Of a stretch of 64,000 nt of DNA, positions 37,875 through 46,800 are shown one piece after another. Both the position numbers and the translations under genes were made by a program. Each line of letters starts with the position of its first letter. Position 1 is the stretch's first letter. Source of the DNA: Bacteroidota bacterium (GTDB lineage: Bacteria > Bacteroidota > Ignavibacteria > Ignavibacteriales > Ignavibacteriaceae). The notes beneath the pieces are model-generated. The model was given only the letters and a program-made list of their open reading frames with translations. It was not told the origin of the DNA and searched no databases. The stretch spans positions 17,466 to 81,465 of the forward strand of contig JAKIZM010000005.1 in the NCBI GenBank assembly GCA_022708025.1. Reading direction: 5' to 3'.

Positions 37875-39968
37875 TTGAAAGAATATGGACCTGAATCAAT
37901 ACGTAATATAGCATTTATTGGACATGGTGGAAGTGGTAAAACTTCTTTATCAGAAGTATTGTTATATACTGCCGGAGAGATTAATCGTATAGGAAACGTA
38001 CTGGAAGGTAATACAGTATCAGATTATACCTCAAATGAAATTGAAAAACAGATATCTATCTCAACTTCCCTGATGCACATTGAATGGAACGGAAAGAAAA
38101 TAAACATCCTTGATACACCCGGTTACTCTGATTTTATGGGTGATGTAAAATCGGCTCTTAAAGTTTGTGATACTGCAGTTATGATAATTAAATCTGCCGA
38201 GGGAGTTGAAGTTGGCTCTGAAGTTACAGGGAAATTTGTTAATGAATTAAAATTACCATCTGCAGTGGTTATAAATAAGGTTGATAACGAACATTCAACA
38301 TTTGAAGAGACACTTGAAAAAGTAAAAGACAGATTAACTTCAGGTGCTATCGTTGTTACGTTTCCTGTTTTAGAGGGCGTTAACTTTAATGCAGTTGTTG
38401 ATGTTATTAAAATGAAAGCCTTTACTTATGGTGATGCCGGTTCAAAAAAAGTAACCGAAGGTGAAATACCTGCTAATCTTAAAGCAAAAGCTGATGAATA
38501 TAGAACCCAACTGATTGAAAAAATTGCTGAAAGCAGTGAAGAGTTAATGAATAAGTATTTTGAAGAAGGATCATTATCAGATTCTGATATTGAAACCGGA
38601 CTCAAAGCCTCAATAATCAGCAGAAGCTTATCTCCTGTGTTTGCAATCTCAGCTAATAAAGTAGTTGGATTAAATAATTTTCTGGATTTTGTAACACAGT
38701 ATTTCCCTTCGCCATTGGATCGTGGCGGAGAAGAAGCAAAATTATCCGGTAAAGATGAGAAAGTTTTAGTAAAACCTGATCCTGCTGGTGAACCTGTGTT
38801 GTTTGTTTTTAAAACTGTGGCTGAGCAGCACGTTGGTGAGCTTTCATTGTTCAAAGTTTATTCCGGTAGCGTTAAAGCAGGTTTAGATTTGATAAATGAA
38901 TCTAATGGTAAAACAGAAAGATTAAGTCAGCTATCAATATTAAATGGCAGAAACAGAAAAGATGTTACTCAATTAGTTGCCGGAGATCTTGGTGCAGTAG
39001 TTAAACTGAAAGATACACATACGAATAATACATTAGCATCAAAAAGTCTATCTGTAGTTATTGATGAGATAGAATTTCCTGAAGCTGTTATAAGAAGTGC
39101 TATCTTACCGAAAGCAAAAGGCGATGAAGACAAAATTGCATCCGGATTACATACTCTGCACGAAGAAGATCCTTCATTCTTTGTTAAATATGATCCTGAA
39201 ATTTCACAAACAGTTATTTCAGGACAAGGTGAACTTCAACTTGCTCTTGCTGCAAAAAGATTAAAAGAAAGATACAAAGTAGATGTTGATCTTGTTGAGC
39301 CAAGAATTCCGTACCGCGAAACTATTAAGGGCAGAGTGGATGATGTAGAATACAAGCATAAAAAACAATCAGGCGGAAGAGGGCAGTACGGTCACGTTCA
39401 TTTTAAAATGGAACCACTGCCAAGAGGAGCAGGATTTGAATTTGTTGATGCAATTGTTGGTGGTGTTGTTCCGGGTAGATTTATTCCCGCAGTTGAAAAG
39501 GGTATAGCTGAAGTTATGAGCAAAGGTGTTCTTTCAGGCAATAAAGTAGTGGATGTTAAAGTTACATTGCATTTTGGGTCTTATCACGATGTTGACTCTG
39601 ATGAAATGTCCTTTAAGCTGGCTGCTATTCAATGTTTTAAGAAAGGTTTCCTGGAGTGTAAACCTTGTCTGCTTGAACCAATTTATGAAGTTGAAGTTAT
39701 TGTTCCTGATGAATATATGGGCGATGTAATGGGCGATATATCCAGCAAACGCGGTAAAATTCTGGGTATGGATTCTGACGGACAATTTCAGATAATTAAA
39801 GCTCTTGTTCCTTTATCTGAACTTCATAAATATTCTTCACAATTACGAAGCTTAACTCAGGGAAGAGGAGTTCACAAACGAAAATTCTCTCACTACGAAG
39901 AAGTGCCTAAAGAAGTTGAACAAAAAGTAATTGATGAGTATAACAAATCAAGAGAAGAAGATAAATAA
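37875..39968 (+). CDS. EF-G-like translational GTPase (paralogue of elongation factor G)
   Basis: A 697-residue GTPase with the five-domain layout of EF-G. The P-loop is GHGGSGKT rather than the AHIDAGKT of canonical EF-G; G3 is DTPGYSDF and G4 NKVD. Domain IV contains KKQSGGRGQYGHVHFKMEPL, and domain V is complete. The altered P-loop and its place outside a str operon mark it as the EF-G-like/EF-G2 subfamily, whose members may act in recycling or have lost translocation activity. The start is TTG, fixed by AGGAGG (37863-37868) at 6-base spacing. It ends before a MITE-like element with terminator form. Confidence 0.88.
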   Translation: MKEYGPESIRNIAFIGHGGSGKTSLSEVLLYTAGEINRIGNVLEGNTVSDYTSNEIEKQISISTSLMHIEWNGKKINILDTPGYSDFMGDVKSALKVCDTAVMIIKSAEGVEVGSEVTGKFVNELKLPSAVVINKVDNEHSTFEETLEKVKDRLTSGAIVVTFPVLEGVNFNAVVDVIKMKAFTYGDAGSKKVTEGEIPANLKAKADEYRTQLIEKIAESSEELMNKYFEEGSLSDSDIETGLKASIISRSLSPVFAISANKVVGLNNFLDFVTQYFPSPLDRGGEEAKLSGKDEKVLVKPDPAGEPVLFVFKTVAEQHVGELSLFKVYSGSVKAGLDLINESNGKTERLSQLSILNGRNRKDVTQLVAGDLGAVVKLKDTHTNNTLASKSLSVVIDEIEFPEAVIRSAILPKAKGDEDKIASGLHTLHEEDPSFFVKYDPEISQTVISGQGELQLALAAKRLKERYKVDVDLVEPRIPYRETIKGRVDDVEYKHKKQSGGRGQYGHVHFKMEPLPRGAGFEFVDAIVGGVVPGRFIPAVEKGIAEVMSKGVLSGNKVVDVKVTLHFGSYHDVDSDEMSFKLAAIQCFKKGFLECKPCLLEPIYEVEVIVPDEYMGDVMGDISSKRGKILGMDSDGQFQIIKALVPLSELHKYSSQLRSLTQGRGVHKRKFSHYEEVPKEVEQKVIDEYNKSREEDK

Positions 39969-39975
39969 TATTTGT

Positions 39976-40107
39976 GAGGCTGCCTTATTAAGTGTCATTC
40001 CGAATTTAATTCGGAATCTGATAATTAGATTTTGAACTGATAATAAAATCTGAAACGATCCGGCGGAAGCGAACAGGTTAACAAAAATTGAATTTTAAGA
40101 CAGCCTC
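39976..40107. repeat. MITE-like element with terminal inverted repeats and internal palindrome
   Basis: The 132-bp stretch between the EF-G-like gene and the HIT gene is bounded by GAGGCTGCCTTA and TAAGACAGCCTC, inverted at 11 of 12 positions. Inside is a perfect 21-base palindrome, ATTCCGAATT-T-AATTCGGAAT (39997-40017). A run of T follows the right end, so the folded RNA would also act as a terminator for the EF-G-like gene. It encodes no protein. It looks like a small non-autonomous mobile repeat; no second copy is in the window. Confidence 0.6.
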
Positions 40108-40126
40108 TTTTTTATTAGGTAAATAA

Positions 40127-40630
40127 ATGAAAAAACTTTGGTCTCCCTGGCGTTCAAAATATATTGAATCATTCAACTCAGATCCTGATCCATCCAAATG
40201 TATTTTTTGTCAGATAGCCGCTTTAGATCCGAATGAACCAGATAACCTGATTGTTCACAAAGATAAATATACATTTACTTTGATGAACCTTTATCCATAC
40301 AATAACGGTCATCTAATGATTGTTCCATACAGACACACAAGTGACTTTACAAGTCTGAGCAAAGAAGAATATTCCGAATTAATGAAAAATTTACAACTTG
40401 CACAGCAGGCATTGTTAAAAGTTATGAATCCGCACGGTTTTAATATTGGCGCTAATATTGGTAGAGTTGCCGGTGCCGGGATTGAAGATCATATACATTT
40501 TCATATTGTTCCGAGATGGAATGGGGATTCCAATTTTATGCCCGTGATTGGTGAAGTTAAAGTCATCTCTCAGGACCTTCAGGAAACTAAATCCAGATTA
40601 ATCCAGGCTTATTCAGAGTTATTAAAGTAA
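40127..40630 (+). CDS. HIT-family nucleotide hydrolase/transferase
   Basis: A 167-residue soluble protein of the histidine triad superfamily. The catalytic HIHFHIVPRW supplies the HxHxH triad. CIFCQIAALDP near residue 25 is half of the zinc site common in HIT/AP4A phosphorylase-like proteins, and HLMIVPYRHTSDF is the other conserved block. The N-terminal WSPWRSKYIE is typical of the Ap4A phosphorylase-like branch. Likely substrates are dinucleoside polyphosphates or AMP conjugates. It stands alone after the MITE-like element. Confidence 0.92.
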   Translation: MKKLWSPWRSKYIESFNSDPDPSKCIFCQIAALDPNEPDNLIVHKDKYTFTLMNLYPYNNGHLMIVPYRHTSDFTSLSKEEYSELMKNLQLAQQALLKVMNPHGFNIGANIGRVAGAGIEDHIHFHIVPRWNGDSNFMPVIGEVKVISQDLQETKSRLIQAYSELLK

Positions 40631-40674
40631 AATAATTCGTTCATCATTTATTCAAAAAAAATTACAGAGGTAAT

Positions 40675-41220
40675 TTGAAAAACCTATTAATTCTTTTATT
40701 TGCAGCCATTGTATTTTATGGTTGTGATACAAAAATAGCCAAACCAATTGACGGCAAAACAACTCCGCTTGTTTTACGTGATGGATTATTATATCCTGAC
40801 TCAACTTCGCAGGTACCTTTTACCGGCAGGAATAAATCAAGAGCGCTGGAGCAATTTGTTGAGTATGATGTAGTTAACGGGATTAAAGAAGGAGATTTTA
40901 TTATTTATTTTCCAAACCAGCATGTTGAGATGATAGGGAAAATGTCAAATAATCTGAATGTTGGTGAGTGGAAATATTACAGACCGGACGGTTCATTAGA
41001 AACAGTTGGAAATTATGTTAATGATATTCCATCAGGAAACTGGACTTGGTATTATCCCAATGGAAAAATTGTTGAAGAAGGTGTTTACAAAGATGGTAAA
41101 CGTGATGGTAAATGGATAAGTTATGATTCAACCGGCGCTCAATCAATTATCAGAACTTACAAAGAAGATAAATTGATTGATTCTATATTAGTTGCAGAAA
41201 ACAAAAAATCTTCCAAATAA
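40675..41220 (+). CDS. Lipoprotein with MORN_2-type repeats
   Basis: A predicted lipoprotein of 181 residues: the leader LLILLFAAIVFYGC ends in a lipobox with Cys16. The mature part has at least three MORN_2-like repeats of the form GxWxYYxPDGxLExxGxY (GEWKYYRPDGSLETVGNYV, GNWTWYYPNGKIVEEGVY, GKWISYDSTGAQ). Proteins with these repeats are common surface or periplasmic proteins in Bacteroidota and are sometimes labelled antitoxin-like without evidence. The start is TTG with an AGAGG site 4 bases upstream; no earlier in-frame ATG fits. Confidence 0.75.
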   Translation: MKNLLILLFAAIVFYGCDTKIAKPIDGKTTPLVLRDGLLYPDSTSQVPFTGRNKSRALEQFVEYDVVNGIKEGDFIIYFPNQHVEMIGKMSNNLNVGEWKYYRPDGSLETVGNYVNDIPSGNWTWYYPNGKIVEEGVYKDGKRDGKWISYDSTGAQSIIRTYKEDKLIDSILVAENKKSSK

Positions 41221-41227
41221 TACCTGC

Positions 41228-41258
41228 TTGATTTAAGAAAGATTATACACTATTTTTG
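41228..41258 (+). promoter_or_regulatory. Bacteroidota-type promoter of tRNA-Met
   Basis: TTG (41228-41230), 20 bases, TATTTTTG (41251-41258) fits TTG/TAnnTTTG and lies 15 bases before the tRNA. Confidence 0.55.
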
Positions 41259-41273
41259 TGCGCCAAAAAATTT

Positions 41274-41347
41274 GGGCCCATAGCTCAGTTGGTTAGAGCA
41301 TCTGACTCATAATCAGAGGGTCGGTGGTTCAAGTCCATCTGGGCCCA
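41274..41347 (+). tRNA. tRNA with anticodon CAU (elongator Met, or Ile2)
   Basis: A complete 74-nt tRNA. The acceptor GGGCCCA pairs with TGGGCCC, the D-arm is GCTCAGTTGGTTAGAGC, the anticodon arm TCTGA-CTCATAA-TCAGA gives CAU, and the T-arm starts GGTGGTTCAAGTCC. It is not the initiator, because the first acceptor pair is G-C. Elongator Met and lysidine-modified Ile2 share this anticodon; I cannot separate them by eye. No CCA is encoded. A terminator follows, and the accessory region begins behind it. Confidence 0.93.
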
Positions 41348-41351
41348 CAAT

Positions 41352-41387
41352 AAACCTCAGGATCTTTTGATTTTGAGGTTTTTTTTA
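41352..41387 (+). terminator. Terminator after tRNA-Met
   Basis: AAACCTCA and TGAGGTTT form an 8-bp stem around a 14-base loop and are followed by a T run. Confidence 0.8.
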
Positions 41388-41556
41388 TTGCCTGCTAAAA
41401 AACTTATTGTTAATAAATAAAAAAAATAATTACAAAATTTGCTGTGGGGAAGTAACAAGAATATAAAAGACAATTCTAATAGCCTTTTGACTGTTGTTCT
41501 TTAACCATTCTTTTAGTTTAAACGATCAGGTAAACGAAAATAATTACGACACGAAG

Positions 41557-43098
41557 CTATTGCTCCATCATTAATTCTTTATATGTTTTTTCAATAGTTT
41601 TTATTTCGTCATTATTAAGAGATACAAATTCTTTTTCACGAGCTCTGTTGGATAAAGACCCGTTGTTTTGTTCAAGGAATCGAATCAATAATGCAACAGT
41701 TTTATCAGGCATCTGAAAATGATCATCCAGCCATATCTTCATTCTGTCATATTTTTGTAAATAGGATACTTCATCAGGGATAATTTTACTTATTGTATAT
41801 TCAACACAATCAAACAGGAATTCAGAAGGGAGTGTTGCATCAAAATAACGGTAATAATCAATAGTATCGTTTAATACTTCAACATTATTGTCTTTCGTTT
41901 TTCTCCATTCAATAAAATCCAGTAATGGATGAGAATAATTTTGCAGTACATTTTTATAATCTTCGATCTTTTCTAAAATTGCAGCAGATACCGGAAATAC
42001 CATTCCCTGCGGAGTATATTTCATTACAGATAATAAATGATGAATAAGATAACGATGAATTCTACCATTACCATCTTCGAACGGATGAATAAAAACAAAG
42101 CCAAAAGCAATTTTTGCAGCAGTTAAAACAGGATGAAAATTGTTCGTTTCCAACAGTTTTGCAGTATTAAGTAAACCATTCATCAGAGTATCCAGGTTTT
42201 GCCATCGGGCAGAAATATGTTCAAGAATAGGTTCACCGGTCTTAAGATCATGCTCTCCAATAAAACCACCTTCAGTTCTGTAGCCTATTTTAACAAAGCG
42301 ACTATCGCCTATAACGATATGCTGAAGACGCAGAAGTTCATCTTTAGTTAATTGTTTACTACCAGCCTGACCAATTGCCTGACTCCAACGTACAGCCCTG
42401 CTGTGAGAAGGACTTTCACCTTCTATAGTAAATGAAGCTTTTGAATCTTTTAACAGAAGGAAAGCAGAAGTACGGAGCAATATATCTTTATGAACTTTTT
42501 TGATCGCGGCATTTGTTTTTTCAGTCAGATTAGCTTCAATATACTTTTCCAGTTTAGGTGTTTTAAAAACAAGCGGACAAAAATCGACAGTTCCGGGCAA
42601 ATTATTTTTAATACGATGTCTGCTGGAATTTATACTGACAGGGGAAACATATTGAAGTTTTTCATCTACCAGCGGTACATAATTACCTTCTTTCAAATCA
42701 TCAACTGATAATAGTTTCAGCATCAACCATTCATATAAAAACCAAATCTTTCTGGTATAAATGCTCAGGGGTTCCTTTTTTATCCACTCTTCAATAGCAG
42801 TCTGATCTAGTTGATCAAATAATTTTTTGAAGAATAAAAGATTTATACCCTCATATTTTAGTGCAAAGACTAAATGATTATAAAGAGTATCCTGTGGTTG
42901 ATGTTTTACAGTATAAACATTCCATCCATCAACCGAATATTTCTTATGTTTTTCACTTATCAATGAAAGCTTGTTTGGTAAAGGCACCTTTAAGTTTAAG
43001 GCATCAATAAGAATCCCATATCCAACCAAATTTCCCTGTTCAGGAGCTTCTCTTTCGTGAAAAACATTTATGGATCGTGAAAAACGTTTATTATTCAT
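41557..43098 (-). CDS. Class II Fic protein (AMP-transferase fold) with its own inhibitory motif
   Basis: A 513-residue Fic-domain protein. The catalytic motif HPFEDGNGR (338-346) is intact, so nucleotide transfer, usually AMPylation, is expected. Before it lies the inhibitory helix motif S222-x3-E226-G227 (SFTIEG), which blocks ATP in class II Fic proteins and makes the enzyme self-regulated. The N-terminal 200 residues are a Fic_N-like region. The last 60 residues (LIRFLEQNNGSLSNRAREKE) could form a winged-helix DNA-binding part. It is alone, opposite to the methylase operon. Its start region carries an array of 13-bp direct repeats, which suggests autoregulation. The target is unknown. Confidence 0.88.
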   Translation of the reverse strand: MNNKRFSRSINVFHEREAPEQGNLVGYGILIDALNLKVPLPNKLSLISEKHKKYSVDGWNVYTVKHQPQDTLYNHLVFALKYEGINLLFFKKLFDQLDQTAIEEWIKKEPLSIYTRKIWFLYEWLMLKLLSVDDLKEGNYVPLVDEKLQYVSPVSINSSRHRIKNNLPGTVDFCPLVFKTPKLEKYIEANLTEKTNAAIKKVHKDILLRTSAFLLLKDSKASFTIEGESPSHSRAVRWSQAIGQAGSKQLTKDELLRLQHIVIGDSRFVKIGYRTEGGFIGEHDLKTGEPILEHISARWQNLDTLMNGLLNTAKLLETNNFHPVLTAAKIAFGFVFIHPFEDGNGRIHRYLIHHLLSVMKYTPQGMVFPVSAAILEKIEDYKNVLQNYSHPLLDFIEWRKTKDNNVEVLNDTIDYYRYFDATLPSEFLFDCVEYTISKIIPDEVSYLQKYDRMKIWLDDHFQMPDKTVALLIRFLEQNNGSLSNRAREKEFVSLNNDEIKTIEKTYKELMMEQ

Positions 43099-43216
43099 AG
43101 TATTTTCTGAAAAATATTTATAGCAAAAATATATGAAAAACGTTTAAAGTCAATGAAAAATATATATTAACTGTAATGTTTTATGAAAAATATTTATCAG
43201 ATGTGAAAAACGGATA
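43058..43216. repeat. Array of seven 13-bp direct repeats at the fic promoter
   Basis: Seven copies of TGAAAAAYRTTTA begin at 43058, 43078, 43108, 43134, 43154, 43184 and 43204. Spacings are 20, 30, 26, 20, 30 and 20 bases, so the first three and the next four copies form a repeated 76-base pattern. Copies alternate between ACG/ATG-like and ATA cores: AAACGTTT or AAATATTT, both palindromic. Two copies lie within the first codons of fic and the others upstream. A weaker eighth copy starts at 43254. This looks like a multi-site operator. Confidence 0.75.
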
Positions 43217-43817
43217 AATAATATGATTAGTCGGTATGATTTAATGTAAATTATGAGAAACGGCTGTCAGAAAAAGAAAATTGCGTTTTCTGACCCACCC
43301 CTTCATCCCCTCCGGGAAGGGGAAAACTACGTTTTAAAAAGTTTATGAGTAATAAATTGAATGTTAAATCAAAACTAATAATTTTACTTTGAATCATCTT
43401 TTCTGAATTTGTTTAAGAAAACTTAGGAATGAGTTTATGAATTATGATGTTAAACAAAAACCTGAAAGAAAAATAAAGTTAGTTGGAATTTTTCATACAA
43501 TATAATTACTTAATCAATCTTTAATAAAAAAAAGCGTACAGTCCCCTCTTGGGAGGGGCGAGGGGTGGGTCAATAGCAAGCGTACGAAATACTATTAAAT
43601 CATATATCAAAAAAGCTTGCGCTGATTTATCTGCACTTATACTCGAAGGAAATATTAGAATTAAAGTTTTACTTTAGTTAATTTTGAATTAATCCGGTTG
43701 ATAGATTTTGAGAGGTTATTTAATATTGGCACAGATCAGATTCAAAAGCGAGTTGGTGGAACTTTTATAATTAAGGATTTAAAATAAAAACATAATATAA
43801 AAATTAAGATTAACTTA
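43217..43817. other. Non-coding stretch with an inverted pair of GC-rich repeats
   Basis: No convincing gene. An inverted repeat GTCAGAAAA/TTTTCTGAC spans 43266-43292. A GC-rich block TGACCCACCCCTTCATCCCC and on (43291-43323) recurs inverted at 43542-43572, with about 220 AT-rich bases between them. The stretch after 43573 has short open frames without a start or known motif and may be decayed coding sequence. No integrase or transposase remains. Confidence 0.55.
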
Positions 43818-46800
43818 ATGATTGACACCAAAATAAAGCTTATACAAGAATACCTGAAGAAAGTTAAATCTGCTAATAAAGAGCTTACCAAGAAGGAAGC
43901 TTTTAAAGATTTACTTAACCGCTTATATGCTGATGATAAAGAAATAATCAGACTGATTGATAAAATTACCCTTGGCTCCGAAAGAACAATTCTAAATATT
44001 CCAAGAAAAGATAAAATTCACAGAGGCAGTGCTGATACACTTTTTAATAACATTATAATTGAATTTGAAAATGATCTTAAGATTACTCTTGATCATTCTA
44101 AAGAACAGCTTGCCGGCTATTTGCTTGGGCAGTTAAGATCAGGTGAAGGTTACAACTTTACTTTGATTGCATCAGATTTTATTAATTGGAAAGTATTTGT
44201 GCCTGATGTTAGTCAGCTTGAAGGAATTGAAAATCTTCAGGAACACGAGCTTGTTCTAAACGAAGTTAAGAGCTCAGCTTTTGTATTAAACGAAAGAAAT
44301 ACTGAAGAATTTTTCTATTGGATTGATCGGTTCCTTTTCAAAGAAGAAAAACTGAAGGCCACACTAAAGAGGATTGAAGAGGCTTTTGGATATCAAAGCT
44401 ATGTTTTTATTGAATCTTTCCGTGAGTTGAACAAATGGTTTAATGAAGCGAAAAAATTTGGTGAAGTTCAGGTTTCTTATGAGCAGTGGAGTAAGTTTTT
44501 AAGTATTGCTTACGGAAGCTTTGATGCTCGTGATAATATTTTTCTGATACATACTTACCTTAGTGTTTTTTCAAAGATGCTTGCTTATAGTGTCGTTTCG
44601 AACGATGATTATATTGACGATACTGAACTAAGGTCTATTCTTGACGGAACAATATTTTACAAATATAATATCCGAAATTTTGTTGATAATGATTTCTTCC
44701 ATTGGATAAATACGGAACGGAGTTTCAATAATCTGAAGAAAGTTTTTCGCCTTATTGCTCAGGAAATTTCCAATTTTGATTTTGAAAATGTTGATGAAGA
44801 TGTTCTTAAAGGTGTCTATCAGGAACTGATTGATATTGATACAAGACATTCACTCGGTGAGTATTATACTCCGGATTGGCTTTGCGAAAGAATTGTTCAG
44901 GAGTTTAAGTTTAGTAAAACAGATAAGATATTAGACCCTGCTTGCGGAAGCGGTTCTTTTTTAAGAGCGGCAATTCACAGAGTTAAAGAACTTAATCCTG
45001 ATATAACGGTTGAAGAGATTAACGATCAGATTTACGGAATTGATATTCATCCGTTGAGTGTTCAGATTGCTAAAACAACACTGTTGCTTGCACTTGGTAA
45101 AGAAATTATAAATGCAAAGAAACCGATTTACCTTAACATAATTCTTGCAAACACACTGCTTGCACCTGAAGGTGTTCAGAATCTTTTTGGAAATGAGTTT
45201 CTTTTAAACATTGATAAAGAAAAATATCACTTAACCACACAAATACTTGAAGATGTTAATTTGTTTGATGAAGCACTTGGCATTTGCGATGATCTTGCAG
45301 AACAAACAATGGGAAGGAAAGAATCCGCCTTAGGCGGAGAAGAAGTATTTGAAAATATTTTCAGAAAACATTTTGAAAAGAGCGGAAATAAATCCGGCGC
45401 AAATAAACAAGTAATAGAAAGCTTTTATAAAATTTATCTTGGATTGAAAGCGGTTAAAGAGAAGGGTAGAGACAGCATCTGGAAATTTATTGTTCAGAAC
45501 CTTTACAAACCATATTTTCTTGCAGGCAAGTTTGATTATGTAATTGGCAATCCGCCCTGGTTTACTTATAGCTCAATAAGGAATGAAGATTATCAGAATA
45601 TACTTAATGCTTTGGCTGATAAGTATGAAGTTAAGCCGGAAAAAGTTGCAAACTTTCCTCATCTTGAAATTGCTGCAATATTTTTGGCATACTGCAGCAG
45701 TTATTTTTTAAGCAAGCGAGGAAAAATTTCTTTTGTTTTACCAAGAAGTTTCTTTAGTGCTGATCACCATGATAATACGAGAAGCGGAAAAGCAATTGGA
45801 TTTAAGCTTACTCAGATCTGGGATTTGAAAGATGTATCACCTCTTTTCAGAATTCCAAGTTGTGTTTTCTTTGCTGAACCTTCCAAAGCTGGAGAAAAAA
45901 AGAAGACTCCTATCTCTGGTTTACAAGGTAATATTTTTAACGGCAAACTTACAGAACATAATTGCAATCTTTTAAATGCAAAAGAAAGTATAACCGAAGA
46001 AGCTGTTAAGTGGTATTATATAAAACAAGGGAAAGCTTCTGCTATTTCTAATAAGAGAACGAAGAGTAATACAAATGAAAATCCTTATAAGAAACATTTT
46101 AAGCAAGGCGCTACTATTGTTCCAAGATGCTTTTATTTTGTTGAGCTGGATCAGGAAATTCCTAAAGATTTTGAGAACAGAATTATAAATATCAAAACTA
46201 CCGAAGCAATTGAAGCTGATGCAAAAAAGCCCTGGAAAGGGTTGAAGTTTACTGGAAGGATTGAAAGTAAATTTATTTTCCGGACAGCATTAGCGAAAAG
46301 TATTTTACCTTTTGCTTTGTATAAACCTGATTTAATTGTGTTGCCAATATTAGTAGAAAAGAATAATGAGGGAAGAAAAAAAATAAAACTACAATCTTCA
46401 AAAGATTTAATGCAGGAAGGTTATTTGAACGCTTCTAAATGGTTTAATAATGTTGAAAACATCTGGCAGATTCATAGAACTGAAAAGAATAAAAATATAG
46501 CCAGCAAGGATTATTTAAACTGGCAGAATAAATTAATTGAACAAAATCTTGATGCTCCTTTCTTGGTTTTATATAATTCATCTGCAAAAGATGCCAATGC
46601 AACAGTGGTTGAACGAAGTAGATTAAACCTTAATTTTTTTGTTGAAAGTAAAGGTTATTGGTTCTCAACTTCTAATCGAAATGAAGCTTATTATTTAACT
46701 GCAATTTTTAATTCTAAAATTCCTAATGAATTGATGAAAGATTTTCAGACAAGAGGATTATTTGGTGCGAGAGATGTTCATAAAAAGATACTTGATATCT

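Noticed and set aside
37875..39968. Canonical elongation factor G (fusA)
   Set aside because: The P-loop is GHGGSGKT, there is no str operon context, and the subfamily features fit EF-G-like proteins.
43058..43216. CRISPR array
   Set aside because: The repeats are only 13 bp, the gaps are 7-17 bp and vary, the array overlaps fic codons, and there are no cas genes. An operator array fits better.
43440..43510. Short open frame between the GC-rich repeats
   Set aside because: Only about 22 codons, no ribosome-binding site and no recognisable motif.
43573..43800. Decayed gene before the methylase (fragments such as CADLSALILEGN)
   Set aside because: The frames are short and interrupted, and I cannot match them to a family, so no pseudogene is called.
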